Positions 26,894-41,000 of a stretch of 64,000 nucleotides of DNA are shown here, one piece after another. Numbering within the stretch: the stretch's first letter is position 1; every line of letters starts with the position of its first letter. The stretch comes from Xylocopa sonorina (taxonomy: Eukaryota > Arthropoda > Insecta > Hymenoptera > Apidae). The stretch covers positions 1 to 64,000 of the forward strand of contig NW_027490454.1 in NCBI RefSeq assembly GCF_050948175.1. Reading direction: 5' to 3'. A program made the position numbers and the translations under genes. The notes beneath the pieces were generated by a model. It had not been told where the DNA came from. It did no database searches and saw only the letters and a list, made by a program, of their open reading frames with translations.

Positions 26894-29700
26894 TCTTGCA
26901 AGGAAGTGTCGCATTTACATTCATTTGGAGTGTAGACGAGGAATATATAACACTTCGCAAATCATATTCTATCTTACCATGAAACATAGAAATGAGATGC
27001 GATATCGCGTTTTAAGAATCATAAAAACTCTATTGCTACGATACGTAGACATCTGCAAACGCTATTTCCTTGCAAGGAAATGTCGCATTTACATTCATTT
27101 GAATCGTAGACGAGGAATGCATAACACTTCGCAATGAATGTTATATCTCAACATGAAACATAGAAATGAGATGCGATATCCCGTTTTAAGAAGCATTAGA
27201 AATCTATTGCTACGATACCTCGACATCTGCAGACGCTATTTCCTTGCAAGGAAGTGTCGCATTCACATTCATTTGAAGTGTAAACGAGGAATACATAACT
27301 CTTCGCAAATCATATTATATCTTACCATGAAACATAGAAATGAAAAGCGATATCGCGTTTTAAGAAGCATTAGAACTCTATTGCTACGATACCTAGACAT
27401 CTGCAAACGCTATTTCCTAGCAAGGAAGTGTCGCATTTACATTCATTTGAAGTGTAGACGAGGAATACATAACACTTCGCAAATCATATTATATCCTACC
27501 ATGGAACATAGAAATGAGATGCGATATCGCGTTTTAAGAAGCATTAGAACTCTATTGCTACGATACGTAGACATCTGCAAACGCTATTTCCTAGCAGGGA
27601 AGTGTCGCATTCACATTCATTTGAAGTGTAGACGAGGAATACATGACACTTCGCAAATCATATTATATCTTACCATGAAGCATAGAAATGAGATGCGATA
27701 TCGCGTTTTAGGAAGCATTAGAAATCTATTGCTACGATAGGTAGACATCTGCAAACGCTATTTTCTTGCAAGGAAGTGTCGCATTTACATTCATTTGAAG
27801 TGTAGACGAGGAATACATAACACTTCGCAAATCATAATATATCTTACCATGAAACATAGAAATGAGATGCGATATCGCGTTTTAAGGATCATAAAAACTC
27901 TATTGTTACGATACGTAGACATCTGCAAACGCTATTTCCTTGCAAGGAAATGTCGCATTTACATTCATTTGAATCGTAGACGAGGAATGCATAACACTTC
28001 GCAATAAATATTATATCTTATCATGTAACATAGAAATGAGATGCGATATCGCGTTTTAAGAAGCATTAGAACACTATTTCTACGACACCTAGACATCTGC
28101 AGACGCTATTTCCTATCAAGGAAGTGTCGCATTTACATTCATTTGAAGTATAGACGAGGAATACATGACACTTCGCAAATCATATTATATCTTACCATGA
28201 AACATAGAAATGAGATGCGATATCGCGTTTTAAGAAGCACTAGAACACTATTGCTACAATACTTAGACATCTGCAAACGCTATTTCCTAGCAAGGAAGTG
28301 TCGCATTTACATTCATTTGAAGTGTCGACGAGGAATACATGACACTTCGCAAATCATATTATATCTTACCATGAAACATAGAAATGAGATGCGATATCGC
28401 GTTTTAAGAGGCATTAGAACTCTATTGCTACGATACCTAGACATCTGCAGACGCTATTTCCTAGCAAGGAAGTGTCGCATTTACATTCATTTGAAGTGTA
28501 GACGAGGAATACATGACACTTCGCAAATCATATTATATCTTACCATGAAACATAGAAATGAGATGCGATATCGCGTTTTAAGAAGCACTAGAACACTATT
28601 GCTACGATACTTAGTCATCTGGAGACGCTATTTCCTAGCAAGGAAGTGTCGCATTTACATTCATTTGAAGTGTAGACGAGGAATACATGACACTTCGCAA
28701 ATCATATTATATCTTACCATGAAACATAGAAATGACATGCGATATCGCGTTTTAAGAAGCATTAGAAATCTATTGCTACGATACGTAGACATCTGCAAAC
28801 GCTATTTCCTTGCAAGGAAGTGTCGCATCTACATTCATTTGGTGTGTAGACGAGGAATACATAACACTTCGCAAATCATATTATATCTTACCATGAAACA
28901 TAGAAATGAGATGCGATATCGCGTTTTAAGAATCATAAGAACTCTATTGCTACGATACGTAGACATCTGCAAACGCTATTTCCTTGCAAGGAAGTGTCGC
29001 ATTTACATTCATTTGAAGTGTAGACGAGGAATGCATAACACTTCGCAATGAATATTATATCTTACCATGAAACATAGAAATGAGATGCGATATCGCGTTT
29101 TAAGAAGCATTAGAAATCTATTGCTACGATGCGTAGACATCTGCAAACGCTATTTCCTTGCAAGGAAATGTTGCATTTACATTCATTTGAATCGTAGACG
29201 AGGAATGCATAACACTTCGCAATGAATATTATATCTTATCATGAAACATAGAAATGAGATGCGATATCGCGTTTTAAGAAACATTACAACGCTATTGCTA
29301 CGATACCTTGACACCTGCAGACGCTATTTCCTAGCAAGGAAGTGTCGCGTTTACATTCAATTGAAGTTTAGGCGAGGAATACATAACACTTCGCCAATCA
29401 TATTATATCTTACCATGAAACATAGAAATGAGATACGATATCACGTTTTAAGAAGCATTAGAACTCTATCCCTACGATACGTAGACATGTGCAAACGCTA
29501 TTTCCTAGCAAGGAAGTGTCGCATTTACATTCATTTGAAGTGTAGACGAGGAATACATAACACTTCGCAAATCATATTATATCTTACCATGAAACATAGA
29601 ATTGAGATGCGATATCGCGTTTTAAGAAGCATTAGAACTCTATTGCTACGATACCTAGACATCTGCAAACGCTATTTCCTTGCAAGGAAGTGTCGCATTT

Positions 29701-30131
29701 ACATTCTTCTGAAGTGAATACGAGGTATACATAACACTTTACAATGAATATTATATCTTATCATGCAACATAGTAATGAGATGCGATATCGCGTTTTAAG
29801 AAGCATTAGAACTATACTGCTACGATACGTGGACATCTGCAACCGCTATTTCCGTGCAAGGAAGTGTCGCAATTACATTCATTTGAAGTGTAGACGAGGA
29901 ATACATAACACTTCGCAAATCATATTATATCTTACCATGAAACATAGAAATGAGATGCGATATCGCGTCTTAAGAATCATAAGAACTCTGTTGCTACGAT
30001 ACGTAGAGATCTGCAAACGCTATTTCCTTGGAAGGAAGTGTCCCATTTACATTCTTCTGAAGTGAATACGAGGTATACATAACACTTTACAATGAATATT
30101 ATATCTTATCATGCAACATAGTAATGAGATC
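29701..30131 (+). repeat. Pair of strongly diverged monomer segments, 348 bp apart
   Basis: Bases 29,701-29,783 and 30,049-30,131 share an unusual version of the monomer 3' end: attcttctgaagtgaatacg, gaggtatac, aacactttacaatgaat and catgcaacatagtaatg. They are two monomers apart. I saw this combination nowhere else in the window. It is related to the N class (caatgaatattatatcttatc) but carries several more substitutions, so it looks like an old side branch duplicated once. Confidence 0.8.
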
Positions 30132-30305
30132 CGATATCGCGTTTTAAGAACCATTAGAACAATATTTCTACGATAGGTAGATATCTGCAAACTCTATCTC
30201 ATTGCAAGGAAGTGTCGCATTTACATTCATTTGAAGTGTAGACTAGGAATGCATAACAATTCGCAAATTATATAATATCTTACCATGAAACATAGAAATG
30301 AGATG

Positions 30306-33300
30306 CGATATCGCGTTTTAAGAAGCATTAGAACTCTATTGCTACGATACCTAGACATCTGCAGGCGCTATTTCCTAGCAAGGAAGTGTCGCATTTACAT
30401 TCATTTGTAGTGTAGACGAGGAATACATGACACTTCGCAAGTCATATTATATCTTACCATGAAACATAGAAATGAAATGCGATATCGAGTTTTAAGAAGC
30501 ACTAGAACACTATTGCTACGATAGGTAGACATCTGCAAACGCTATCTCCTTGCAAGGAAGTGTCGCATTTACATTCAATTGAAGTGTAGACGAGGAACAC
30601 ATAACACTTCGCAAATCATATTATGTCTTACCATGAAACATAATAATGAGATGCGATATCGCGTTTTAAGAAGCATTAGAACTCTATTGCTACGATACGT
30701 AGACACCTGCAGACGCTATTTCCTAGCAAGGAAGTGTCGCATTTACATTCACTTGAAGTGTAGACGAGGAATACATAACACTTAGCATATCATATTATTT
30801 CTTACCATGAAACATAGAAATGAGATGCGATATCGCGTTTTAAGAAGCATTAGAAATCTATTGCTACGATACGTAGACATCTGCAAACGCTATTTCCTTG
30901 CAAGGAAGTGTCGCATTTACATTCATTTGAAGTGTAGGCGAGGAATACATAACACTTCGCCAATCATATTATATCTTACCATGAAACATAGAAATGAGAT
31001 ACATTATCACGTTTTAAGAAGCATTAGAGCTCTATACCTACGATACGTAGACATCTGCAAACGCTATTTCCTACCAAGGAAGTGTCGCATTTACATTTAT
31101 TTGAAGTGTAGACGAGGAATACATAACACTCCGCAATTCATATTATGTCTTACCATGAAACATAGAAATGAGATGCGATATCGCGTTTTAGGAATCATAA
31201 GAACTCTATTGCTACGATACGTAGACATCTGCAAACGCTATCTCATTGCAAGGAAGTGTCGCATTTACATTCATTTGAAGTGTAGACTAGGAATGCATAA
31301 CACTTCGCAAATCATATTATATCTTACCATGAAACATAGAAATGAGATGCGATATCGCGTTTTAAGAAGCATTAGAACTCTATTGCTACGATACCTAGAC
31401 ATCTGCAGGCGCTATTTCCTAGCAAGGAAGTGTCGCATTTACATTCATTTGAAGTGTAGACGAGGAATACATGACACTTCGCAATTCATACTATATCTTA
31501 CCATGAAACATAGAAATGATGTGCGATATCGCGTTTTAAGTATCATAAGAACTCTATTGCTACGATACGTAGACATCTGCAAACGCTATTTCCTTGCAAG
31601 GAAGTGTCGCATTTACATTCATTTGAAGTGTTGACGAGGAATACATAACACTTCGCAAATCATATTGTATCTTACCATGAAACATAGAAATGAGATGCGA
31701 TAACGCGTTTTAAGAAGCATTAGAACTCTATTGCTACGATACCTAGACATCTGCAGACGCTATTTCCTAGCAAGGAAGTGTCGCATTTACATTCATTTGA
31801 AGTGTCGACGAGGAATACATAACACTTCGCAAATCATATTATATCTTACCATGAAACATAGAAATGAGATGCGATATCGCGTTTTAAGAGGCAATAGAAC
31901 TCTATTGCTACGATACCTAGACATCTGCAGACGCTATTTCCTAGCAAGGAAGTGTCGCATTTACATTCATTTGAAGTGTAGACGAGGAATACATGACACT
32001 TCGCAAATCATATTATATCTTACCATGAAACATAGAAATGAGATGCGATATCGCGTTTTAAGAAGCATTAGAAATCTGTTGCTACGATGCGTAGACATCT
32101 GCAAACGCTATTTCCTTGCAAGGAAATGTCGCATTTACATTCATTTGAATCGTAGACGAGGAATGCATAACACTTCGCAATGAATATTATATCTTATCAT
32201 GAAACATAGAAATAAGATGCGATATCGCGGTTTAAGAAGCATTGGAACTCTATTGCTACGATACCTCGACATCTGCAGACGCTATTTCCTAGCAAGGAAG
32301 TGTCGCATTTACATTCATTTGAAGTGTAAACGAGGAATACATGACACTTCGCAAATCATATTATATCTTACCATGAAACATAGAAATGAGATGCGATATC
32401 GCGTTTTAAGAAGCATTAGAACTCTATTGCTACGATACCTAGACATCTGCAGACGCTATTTCCTAGCAAGGAATTGTCTCATTCACATTCATTTGAAGTG
32501 TAGACGAGGAATACATGACACTTCGCAAATCATATTATATCTTACCATGAAACATAGTAATGACATGCGATATTGCGTTTTAAGAAGCATTAGAAATCTA
32601 TTGCTACGATACGTAGACATCTGCAAACGCTATTTCCTAGCAAGGAAGTGTCACATTTACATTCCTTTGAAGTGTCGACGAGGAATACATAACACTTCGC
32701 AAATCATATTATATCTTACCATGAAACATAGAAATGAGATGCGAAATCGCGTTCTAAGAATCATAAGAATTCTATTGCTACGATACGTAGATATCTGCAA
32801 ACGCTATTTCCTTGCAAGGAAGTGTCGCATTTGCATTCCTTTGAAGTGTAGACGAGGAATACATAACACTTCGCAAATCATATTATATCTTACCATGAAA
32901 CATAGAAATGAGATGCGATATCGCGTTCTAAGAATCATAAGAATTCTATTGCTACGATACGTAGACATCTGCAAACGCTATTTCCTTGCAAGGAAGTGTC
33001 GCATCTACATTCCTTTGAAGTGTAGACGAGGAATACGTAACACTTCGCAAATCATATTATATCTTACCATGAAACATAGAAATGAGATGCGATATCGCGT
33101 TTTAAGAAGCATTAGAAATCTATTGCTACGATGCGTAGACATCTGCAAACGCTATTTCCTTGCAAGGAAATGTCGCATTTACATTCATTTGAATCGTAGA
33201 CGAGGAATGCATAACACTTCGCAATGAATATTATATCTTATCATGAAACATAGAAATGAGATGCGATATCGCGTTTTAAGAAACATTAGAACTCTATTGC

Positions 33301-36300
33301 TACGATATCTAGACATCTGCAAACGCTATTTCCTTGCAAGGAAGTTTCGCATTTACATTCATTTGAAGTGTAGACGAGGAATACATAACACTTCGCAAAT
33401 CATATTCTATCTTACCATGAAACATAGAAATGAGATGCGATATCGCGTTTTAAGAATCATAAAAACTCTATTGCTACGATACGTAGACATCTGCAAACGC
33501 TATTTCCTAGCAAGGAAGTGTCGCATTTACATTCATTTGATGTGTAGACGTGGAATGCATAACACTTCGCAAATCATATTATATCTTACCATGAAACATA
33601 GAAATGAGATGCGATATCGCGTATTAAGAAGCATTAGAAATCTATTGCTACGATACGTAGAGATCTGCAAACGCTATTTCCTAGCAAGGAAATGTCGCAC
33701 TTACGTCCATTTCAATCGTAGACGAGGAATGCATAACACTTCGCAATGAAAATTCTATCTAATCATGAAACATAGGTATGAGATGGAATATCTCGTTTTA
33801 AGAAGCATTTGAACTCTATTGCTTCGATACGTAGACATCTGCAAACGCTATTTCCTAGCAAGGAAGTGTCGCATTTACATTCGTTTGAAGTGTAGACGAG
33901 GAATGCATAACACTTCGCAGATCATATTATATCTTACCATGAAACATAGTAATGAGATACGATATCACGTTTTAAGAAGCATTAGAACTCTATCCCTACG
34001 ATACGTAGACATCTGCAAACGCTATTTCCTAGCAAGGAAGTGTCGCATTTACATTCATTTGAAGTGTAGACGAGGAATACATAACACTTCGCAAATCATA
34101 TTATATCTTACCATGAAACATAGAATTGAGATGCGATATCGCGTTTTAAGAAGCATTAGAACTCTATTGCTACGATACGTAGACATCTGCAAACGCTATT
34201 TCCTTGCAAGGAAGTGTCGCATTTACATTCCTTTGAAGTGTAGACGAGGAATACATAACACTTCGCAAATCATATTATATCTTACCATGAAACATAGAAA
34301 TGAGATGCGATATTGCGTTCTAAGAATCATAAGAATTCTATTGCTACGATACGTAGACATCTGCAAACGCTATTTCCTTGCAAGGAAGTTTCGCATTTAC
34401 ATTCATTTGAAGTGTAGACGAGGAATACATAACACTTCGCAAATCATATTCTATCTTACCATGAAACATAGAAATGAGATGCGATATCGCGTTTTAAGAA
34501 TCATAAAAACTCTATTGCTACGATACGTAGACATCTGCAAACGCTATTTCCTTGCAAGGAAATGTCGCATTTACATTCATTTGGATCGTAGACGAGGAAT
34601 GCATAACACTTCGCAATGAATATTATATCTCATCATGAAACATAGAAATGAGATGCGATATCGCGTTTTAAGAAGCATTAGAACTCTATTGCTACGATAC
34701 CTCGACATCTGCAGACGCTATTTCCTTGCAAGGAAATGTCGCATTTACATTCATTTGAATCGTAGACGAGGAATGCATAACACTTCGCAATGAATATTAT
34801 ATCTCATCATGAAACATAGAAATGAGATGCGATATCGCGTTTTAAGAAGCATTAGAACTCTATCCCTACGATACGTAAACATCTGCAAACGCTATTTCCT
34901 AGCAAGGAAGTGTCGCGTTTACATTCAATTGAAGTTTAGGCGAGGAATACATAACACTTCGCCAATCATATTATATCTTACCATGAAACATAGAAATGAG
35001 ATACGATATCACGTTTTAAGAATCATTAGAACTCTATCCCTACGATACGTAGACATCTGCAAACGCTATTTCCGTGCAAGGAAGTGTCGCAATTACATTC
35101 ATTTGAAGTGTAGACGAGGAATACATAACACTTCGCAAATCATATTATATCTTACCATGAAACATAGAAATGAGATGCGATATCGTGTTTTAAGAAGCAT
35201 TGGAAATCTATAGCTACGATACGTAGACATCTGCAAACGCTATTTCCTGGCAAGGAAGTGTCGCATTTACATTCATTTGAAGTGTAGACGAGGAATACAT
35301 AACACTCCGCAATTCATATTATGTCTTACCATGAAACATAGAAATGAGATGCGATATCGCGTTTTAAGAATCATAAGAACCCTATTGCTACGATACGTAG
35401 ACATCTGCAATCGCTATCTCATTGCAAGGAAGTGTCGCATTTACATTCATTTGAAGTGTAGACTAGGAATGCATAACACTTCGCAAAATCATATTATATC
35501 TTACCATGAAACATAGAAATGAGATGCGATATCGCGTTTTAAGAAGCATTAGAACTCTATTGCTACGATACCTAGACATCTGCAGGCGCTATTTCCTAGC
35601 AAGGAAGTGTCGCATTTACATTCATTTGAAGTGTAGACGAGGAATACATGACACTTCGCAAATCATACTATATCTTACCATGAAACATAGAAATGAGGTG
35701 CGATATCGCGTTTTAAGAAGCATTAGAACTCTATTGCTACGATACCTAGACATCTGCAGGCGCTATTTCCTAGCAAGGAAGTGTCGCATTTACATTCATT
35801 TGAAGTGTAGACGAGGAATACATGACACTTCGCAAGTCATATTATATCTTACCATGAAACATAGAAATGAAATGCGATATCGAGTTTTAAGAAGCACTAG
35901 AGCACTATTGCTACGATAGGTAGACATCTGCAAACGCTATCTCCTTGCAAGAAAGTCTCGCATTTACATTCAATTGAAGTGTAGACGAGGAATACATAAC
36001 AATTCGCAAATCATATCATGTCTTACCATGAAACATAATAATGAGATGCGATATCGCGTTTGAAGAAGCATTAGAACACTATTGCTACGATACGTAGACA
36101 CCTGCAGACGCTATTTCCTAGCAAGGAAGTGTCGCATTTACATTCACTTGAAGTGTAGACGAGGAATACATAACACTTAGCATATCATATTATTTCTTAC
36201 CATGAAACATAGAAATCAGATGCGATATCGCGTTTTAAGAAGCATTAGAAATCTATTGCTACGATACGTAGACATCTGCAAACGCTATTTCCTTGCAAGG

Positions 36301-36930
36301 AAGTGTCGCATTTACATTCATTTGAAGTGTAGGCGAGGAATACATAACACTTCGCCAATCATATTATATCTTACCATGAAACATAGAAATGAGATACATT
36401 ATCACGTTTTAAGAAGCATTAGAGCTCTATACCTACGATACGTAGACATCTGCAAACGCTATTTCCTAGCAAGGAAGTGTCGCATTTACATTTATTTGAA
36501 GTGTAGACGAGGAATACATAACACTCCGCAATTCATATTATGTCTTACCATGAAACATAGAAATGAGATGCGATATCGCGTTTTAAGAATCATAAGAACT
36601 CTATTGCTACGATACGTAGACATCTGCAAACGCTATCTCATTGCAAGGAAGTGTCGCATTTACATTCATTTGAAGTGTAGACTAGGAATGCATAACACCT
36701 CGCAAATCATATTATATCTTACCATGAAACATAGAAATGAGATGCGATATCGCGTTTTAAGAAGCATTAGAACTCTATTGCTACGATACCTAGACATCTG
36801 CAGGCGCTATTTCCTAGCAAGGAAGTGTCGCATTTACATTCATTTGAAGTGTAGACGAGGAATACATGACACTTCGCAAATCATACTATATCTTACCATG
36901 AAACATAGAAATGAGGTGCGATATCGCGTT
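30306..36930 (+). repeat. Spaced duplication, 1.2-kb copies 5,395 bp apart
   Basis: About 30,306-31,535 matches about 35,701-36,930. The offset of 5,395 bp is 31 monomers plus the extra A near 35,484. Shared private variants include gcaggcgctattt, cgcaagtcatatt, gcgatatcgagtttt, aaacataataatg, cacttagcatatc and gagatacattatcacg. The copies differ at a scatter of positions (for example tttgtagtg against tttgaagtg near 30,408), so the event is older than the 3.1-kb duplication to the right. The 4 kb between the copies is ordinary satellite. Confidence 0.8.
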
Positions 36931-39900
36931 TTAAGAAGTATAAGAACTCTATTGCTACGATACGTAGACATCTGCAAACGCTATTTCTTTGCAGGGAAGT
37001 GTCGCATTCACATTCATTTGAAGTGTAGACGAGGAATACATAACTCTTCGCAAATCATATTATATCTTACCATGAAACATAGAAATGAGATGCGATATCG
37101 CGTTTTAAGAAGCATTAGAACTCTATTGCTACGATACCTAGACATCTGCAAACGCTATTTCCTAGCAAGGAAGTGTCGCATTTACATTCAATTGAAGTGT
37201 AGACGAGGAATACATGACACATCGCAAATCATATTATATCTTACCATGAAACATAGAAATGAGATGCGATATCGCGTTTTAAGAAGCATTAGAAACCTAT
37301 TGCTACGATTCGTAGACATCTGCAAACGCTATTTCCTTGCAAGGCAGTGTCGCATTTACGTTCATTTGAAGTGTAGACGAGGAATACATAGCACTTCGCA
37401 AATCATATAATATCTTACCATGAAACATAGAAATGAGATGCGATATCGCGTTTTAAGAATCACAAGAACACTATTGCTACGATACGTAGACATTTGCAAA
37501 CGCTATTTCCTTGCAAGGAAGTGTCGCATTTACATTCATTTGAAGTGTAGACGAGGAATACATAAAACTTCGCAAATCATATTATATCTTACCATGAAAC
37601 ATAGAAATGAGATGCGATATCGCGTTTTAAGAAGCATTAGAAATCTATTGCTACGATACGTAGACATCTGCAAACGCTATTTCCTTGCAAGGAAGTGTCG
37701 CATCTACATTCCTTTGAAGTGTAGACGAGGAATACATAACACTTCGCAAATCATATTATATCTTACCATGAAACATAGAAATGAGATGCGATATCGCGTT
37801 TTAAGAAGCATTAGAAATCTGTTGCTACGATGCGTAGACATCTGCAAACGCTATTTCCTTGCAAGGAAATGTCGCATTTACATTCATTTGAATCGTAGAC
37901 GAGGAATGCATAACACTTCGCAATGAATATTATATCTTATCATGAAACATAGAAATGAGATGCGATATCGCGTTTTAAGAAACATTAGAACTCTATTGCT
38001 ACGATACCTAGACATCTGCAGACGCTATTTCCTAGAAAGGAAGTGTCGCATTTACATTCATTTGAAGTGTAAACGAGGAATACATGACACTTCGCAAATC
38101 ATATTATATCTTACCATGAAACATAGAAATGAGATGCGATATCGCGTTTTAAGAAGCATTGGAACTCTATTGCTACGATACCTCGACATCTGCAGACGCT
38201 ATTTCCTAGCAAGGAAGTGTCGCATTTACATTCATTTGCAGTGTAGACGAGGAATACATGACACTTCGCAAATCATATTATATCTTACCATGAAACATAG
38301 AAATGAGATGCGATATCGCGTTTTAAGATGCATTGGAACCCTATTGCTACGATACCTCGACATCTGCAGACGCTATTTCCTAGCAAGGTAGTGTCGCATT
38401 TACATTCATTTGAAGTGTAGACGAGGAATACATGACACTTCGCAAATCATATTATATCTTACCATGAAACATAGAAATGAGATGCGATATCGCGTTTTAA
38501 GAAGCATTAGAACACTATTGCTACGATACCTAGACATCTGCAGACGCTATTTCCTAGCAAGGAAGTGTCGCATTCACATTCATTTGAAGTGTAGGCGAGG
38601 AATACATGACACTTCGCAAATCATATTATATCTTACCATGAAACATAGTAATGACATGCGATATTGCGTTTTAAGAAGCATTAGAAATCTATTGCTACGA
38701 TACGTAGACATCTGCAAACGCTATTTCCTAGCAAGGAAGTGTCGCATTTACATTCCTTTGAAGTGTAGACGAGGAATACATAACACTTCGCAAATCATTT
38801 TATATTTTACTATGAAACATAGAAATGAGATGCGATATCGCGTTCTAAGAATCATAAGAATTCTATTGCTACGATACGTAGACATCTGCAAACGCTATTT
38901 CCTTGCAAGGAAGTGTCGCATTTACATTCCTTTGCAGTGTAGACGAGGAATACATAACACTTCGCAAATCATATTATATCTTACCATGAAACATAGAAAT
39001 GAGATGCGATATCGCGTTCTAAGAATCATAAGAATTCTATTGCTACGATACGTAGACATCTGCAAACGCTATTTCCTTGCAAGGAAGTTTCGCATTTACA
39101 TTCATTTGAAGTGTAGACGAGGAATACATAACACTTCGCAAATGATATTCTATCTTACCATGAAACATAGAAATGAGATGCGATATCGCGTTTTAAGAAT
39201 CATAAAAACTCTATTGCTACGATACGTAGACATCTGCAAACGCTATTTCCTTGCAAGGAAATGTCGCATTTACATTCATTTGAATCGTAGACGAGGAATG
39301 CATAACACTTCGCAATGAATATTATATCTCATCATGAAACATAGAAATGAGATGCGATATCGCGTTTTAAGAAGCATTAGAACTCTATTGCTACGATACC
39401 TCGACATCTGCAGACGCTATTTCCTTGCAAGGAAATGTCGCATTTACATTCATTTGAATCGTAGACGAGGAATGCAGAACACTTCGCAATGAATATTATG
39501 TCTCATCATGAAACATAGAAATGAGATGCGATATCGCGTTTTAAGAAGCATTAGAACTCTATCCCTACGATACGTAAACATCTGCAAACGCTATTTCCTA
39601 GCAAGGAAGTGTCGCGTTTACATTCAATTGAAGTTTAGGCGAGGAATACATAACACTTCGCCAATCATATTATATCTTACCATGAAACATAGGAATGAGA
39701 TACGATATCACGTTTTAAGAATCATTAGAACTCTATCCCTACGATACGTAGACATCTGCAAACGCTATTTCCTAGCAAGGAAGTGTCGCATTTACATTCA
39801 TTTGATGTGTAGACGATGAATGCATAACACTTCGCAAATCATATTATATCTTACCATGAAACATAGAAATGAGATGCGATATCGCGTATTAAGAAGCATT

Positions 39901-40576
39901 AGAAATCTATTGCTACGATACGTAGACATCTGCAAACGCTATTTCCTAGCAAGGAAATGTCGCACTTACGTCCATTTCAATCGTAGACGAGGAATGCATA
40001 ACACTTCGCAATGAAAATTATATCTAATCATGAAACATAGGTATGAGATGGAATATCTCGTTTTAAGAAGCATTTGAACTCTATTGCTTCGAAACGTAGA
40101 CATCTGCAAACGGTATTTCCTAGCAAGGAAGTGTCGCATTTACATTCGTTTGAAGTGTAGACGAGGAATGCATAACACTTCGCAAATCATATTATATCTT
40201 ACCATGAAACATAGTAATGAGATACGATATCACGTTTTAAGGAGCATTAGAACTCTATCCCTACGATACGTAGACATCTGCAAACGCTATTTCCTAGCAA
40301 GGAAGTGTCGCATTTACATTCATTTGAAGTGTAGACGAGGAATACATAACACTTCGCAAATCATATTATATCTTACCATGAAACATAGAATTGAGATGCG
40401 ATATCGCGTTTTAAGAAGCATTAGAACTCTATTGCTACGATACCTAGACATCTGCAAACGCTATTTCCTTGCAAGGAAGTGTCGCATCTACATTCCTTTG
40501 AAGTGTAGACGAGGAATACATAACACTTCGCAAATCATATTATATCTTACCATGAAACATAGAAATGAGATGCGAT
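33490..40576 (+). repeat. Spaced duplication, 0.8-kb copies 6,265 bp apart
   Basis: About 33,490-34,310 matches about 39,755-40,576. The offset is 36 monomers plus one base, the extra A near 35,484. Both copies carry the same degenerate monomer: cacttacgtccatttc, then ataggtatgagatgg and gcatttgaactc. The second copy has its own changes (gacgatgaatgc near 39,815, gaaacgtagac near 40,090). With the 5,395-bp pair this shows that a segment several kilobases long was once duplicated here and later broken up. Confidence 0.75.
33785..33794. other. Degenerate copy of the GCGATATCGC palindrome
   Basis: At the offset where almost every monomer has GCGATATCGC, this one reads ggaatatctc, so the dyad and the EcoRV site are lost. 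Its duplicate at about 40,050-40,059 has the same form. The rest of the monomer is also unusual (ataggtatgagatgg, gcatttgaactc, ttgcttcgat). It is inherited through the 6,265-bp duplication and is not an isolated error. Confidence 0.75.
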
Positions 40577-41000
40577 GTCGCGTTTTAAGAAGCATTAGAA
40601 ATCTGTTGCTACGATGCGTAGACATCTGCAAACGCTATTTCCTTGCAAGGAAATGTTGTATTTACATTCATTTGAATCGTAGACGAGGAATGCATAACAC
40701 TTCGCAATGAATATTATATCTTATCATGAAACATAGAAATGAGATGCGATATCGCGTTTTAAGAAACATTAGAACTCTATTGCTACGATACCTAGACATC
40801 TGCAGACGCTATTTCCTAGAAAGGAAGTGTCGCATTTACATTCATTTGTAGTGTAAACGAGGAATACATGACACTTCGCAAATCATATTATATCTTACCA
40901 TGAAACATAGAAATGAGATGCGATATCGCGTTTTAAGAAGCATTAGAACTCTATTGCTACGATACCTAGACATCTGCAGACGCTATTTCCTAGCAAGGAA

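Larger units (their letters stand above)
11016..27137 (+). repeat. Clean subarray built from 8- and 9-monomer blocks
   Basis: The register is kept throughout except for one extra G in acgggggaatg near 24,850. Repeated anchor monomers sit at multiples of 174. The class with gtgttgacgagg (an in-frame TGA) occurs at about 13,883, 15,449, 18,059, 21,017, 22,409, 23,105, 24,671 and 25,368. N-class monomers end at about 11,998, 17,566, 18,958, 20,524, 23,306, 23,656, 24,872 and 27,137. Steps of 1,392 bp (8 monomers) and 1,566 bp (9 monomers) recur, but the order is mosaic, so no single higher-order unit fits the whole stretch. A monomer with aagaggcattag and one with tacctcgacatgtgc are characteristic here. 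Confidence 0.85.
27138..40710 (+). repeat. Heterogeneous subarray with diverged monomers
   Basis: The register is clean except for one extra A near 35,484 (cttcgcaaaatc), but monomers differ from each other more than in the neighbouring zones. Variants largely confined to this part include gaagtgaatacgaggtatac near 29,715 and 30,060, gagatacattatcacg near 31,000 and 36,390, cacttacgtccatttc near 33,690 and 39,960, and gatggaatatctcg near 33,785 and 40,050. N-class monomers are frequent and end at 40,710. Duplications here are spaced tens of monomers apart rather than tandem, as expected for an older part of an array that has been partly reshuffled. Confidence 0.8.

Noticed and set aside
11016..27137. 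A single regular higher-order repeat of 8 or 9 monomers
   Set aside because: Blocks recur at 8 and 9 monomers but also at 3, 5, 15, 17 and 18, with different neighbours each time. The order is mosaic and not periodic.
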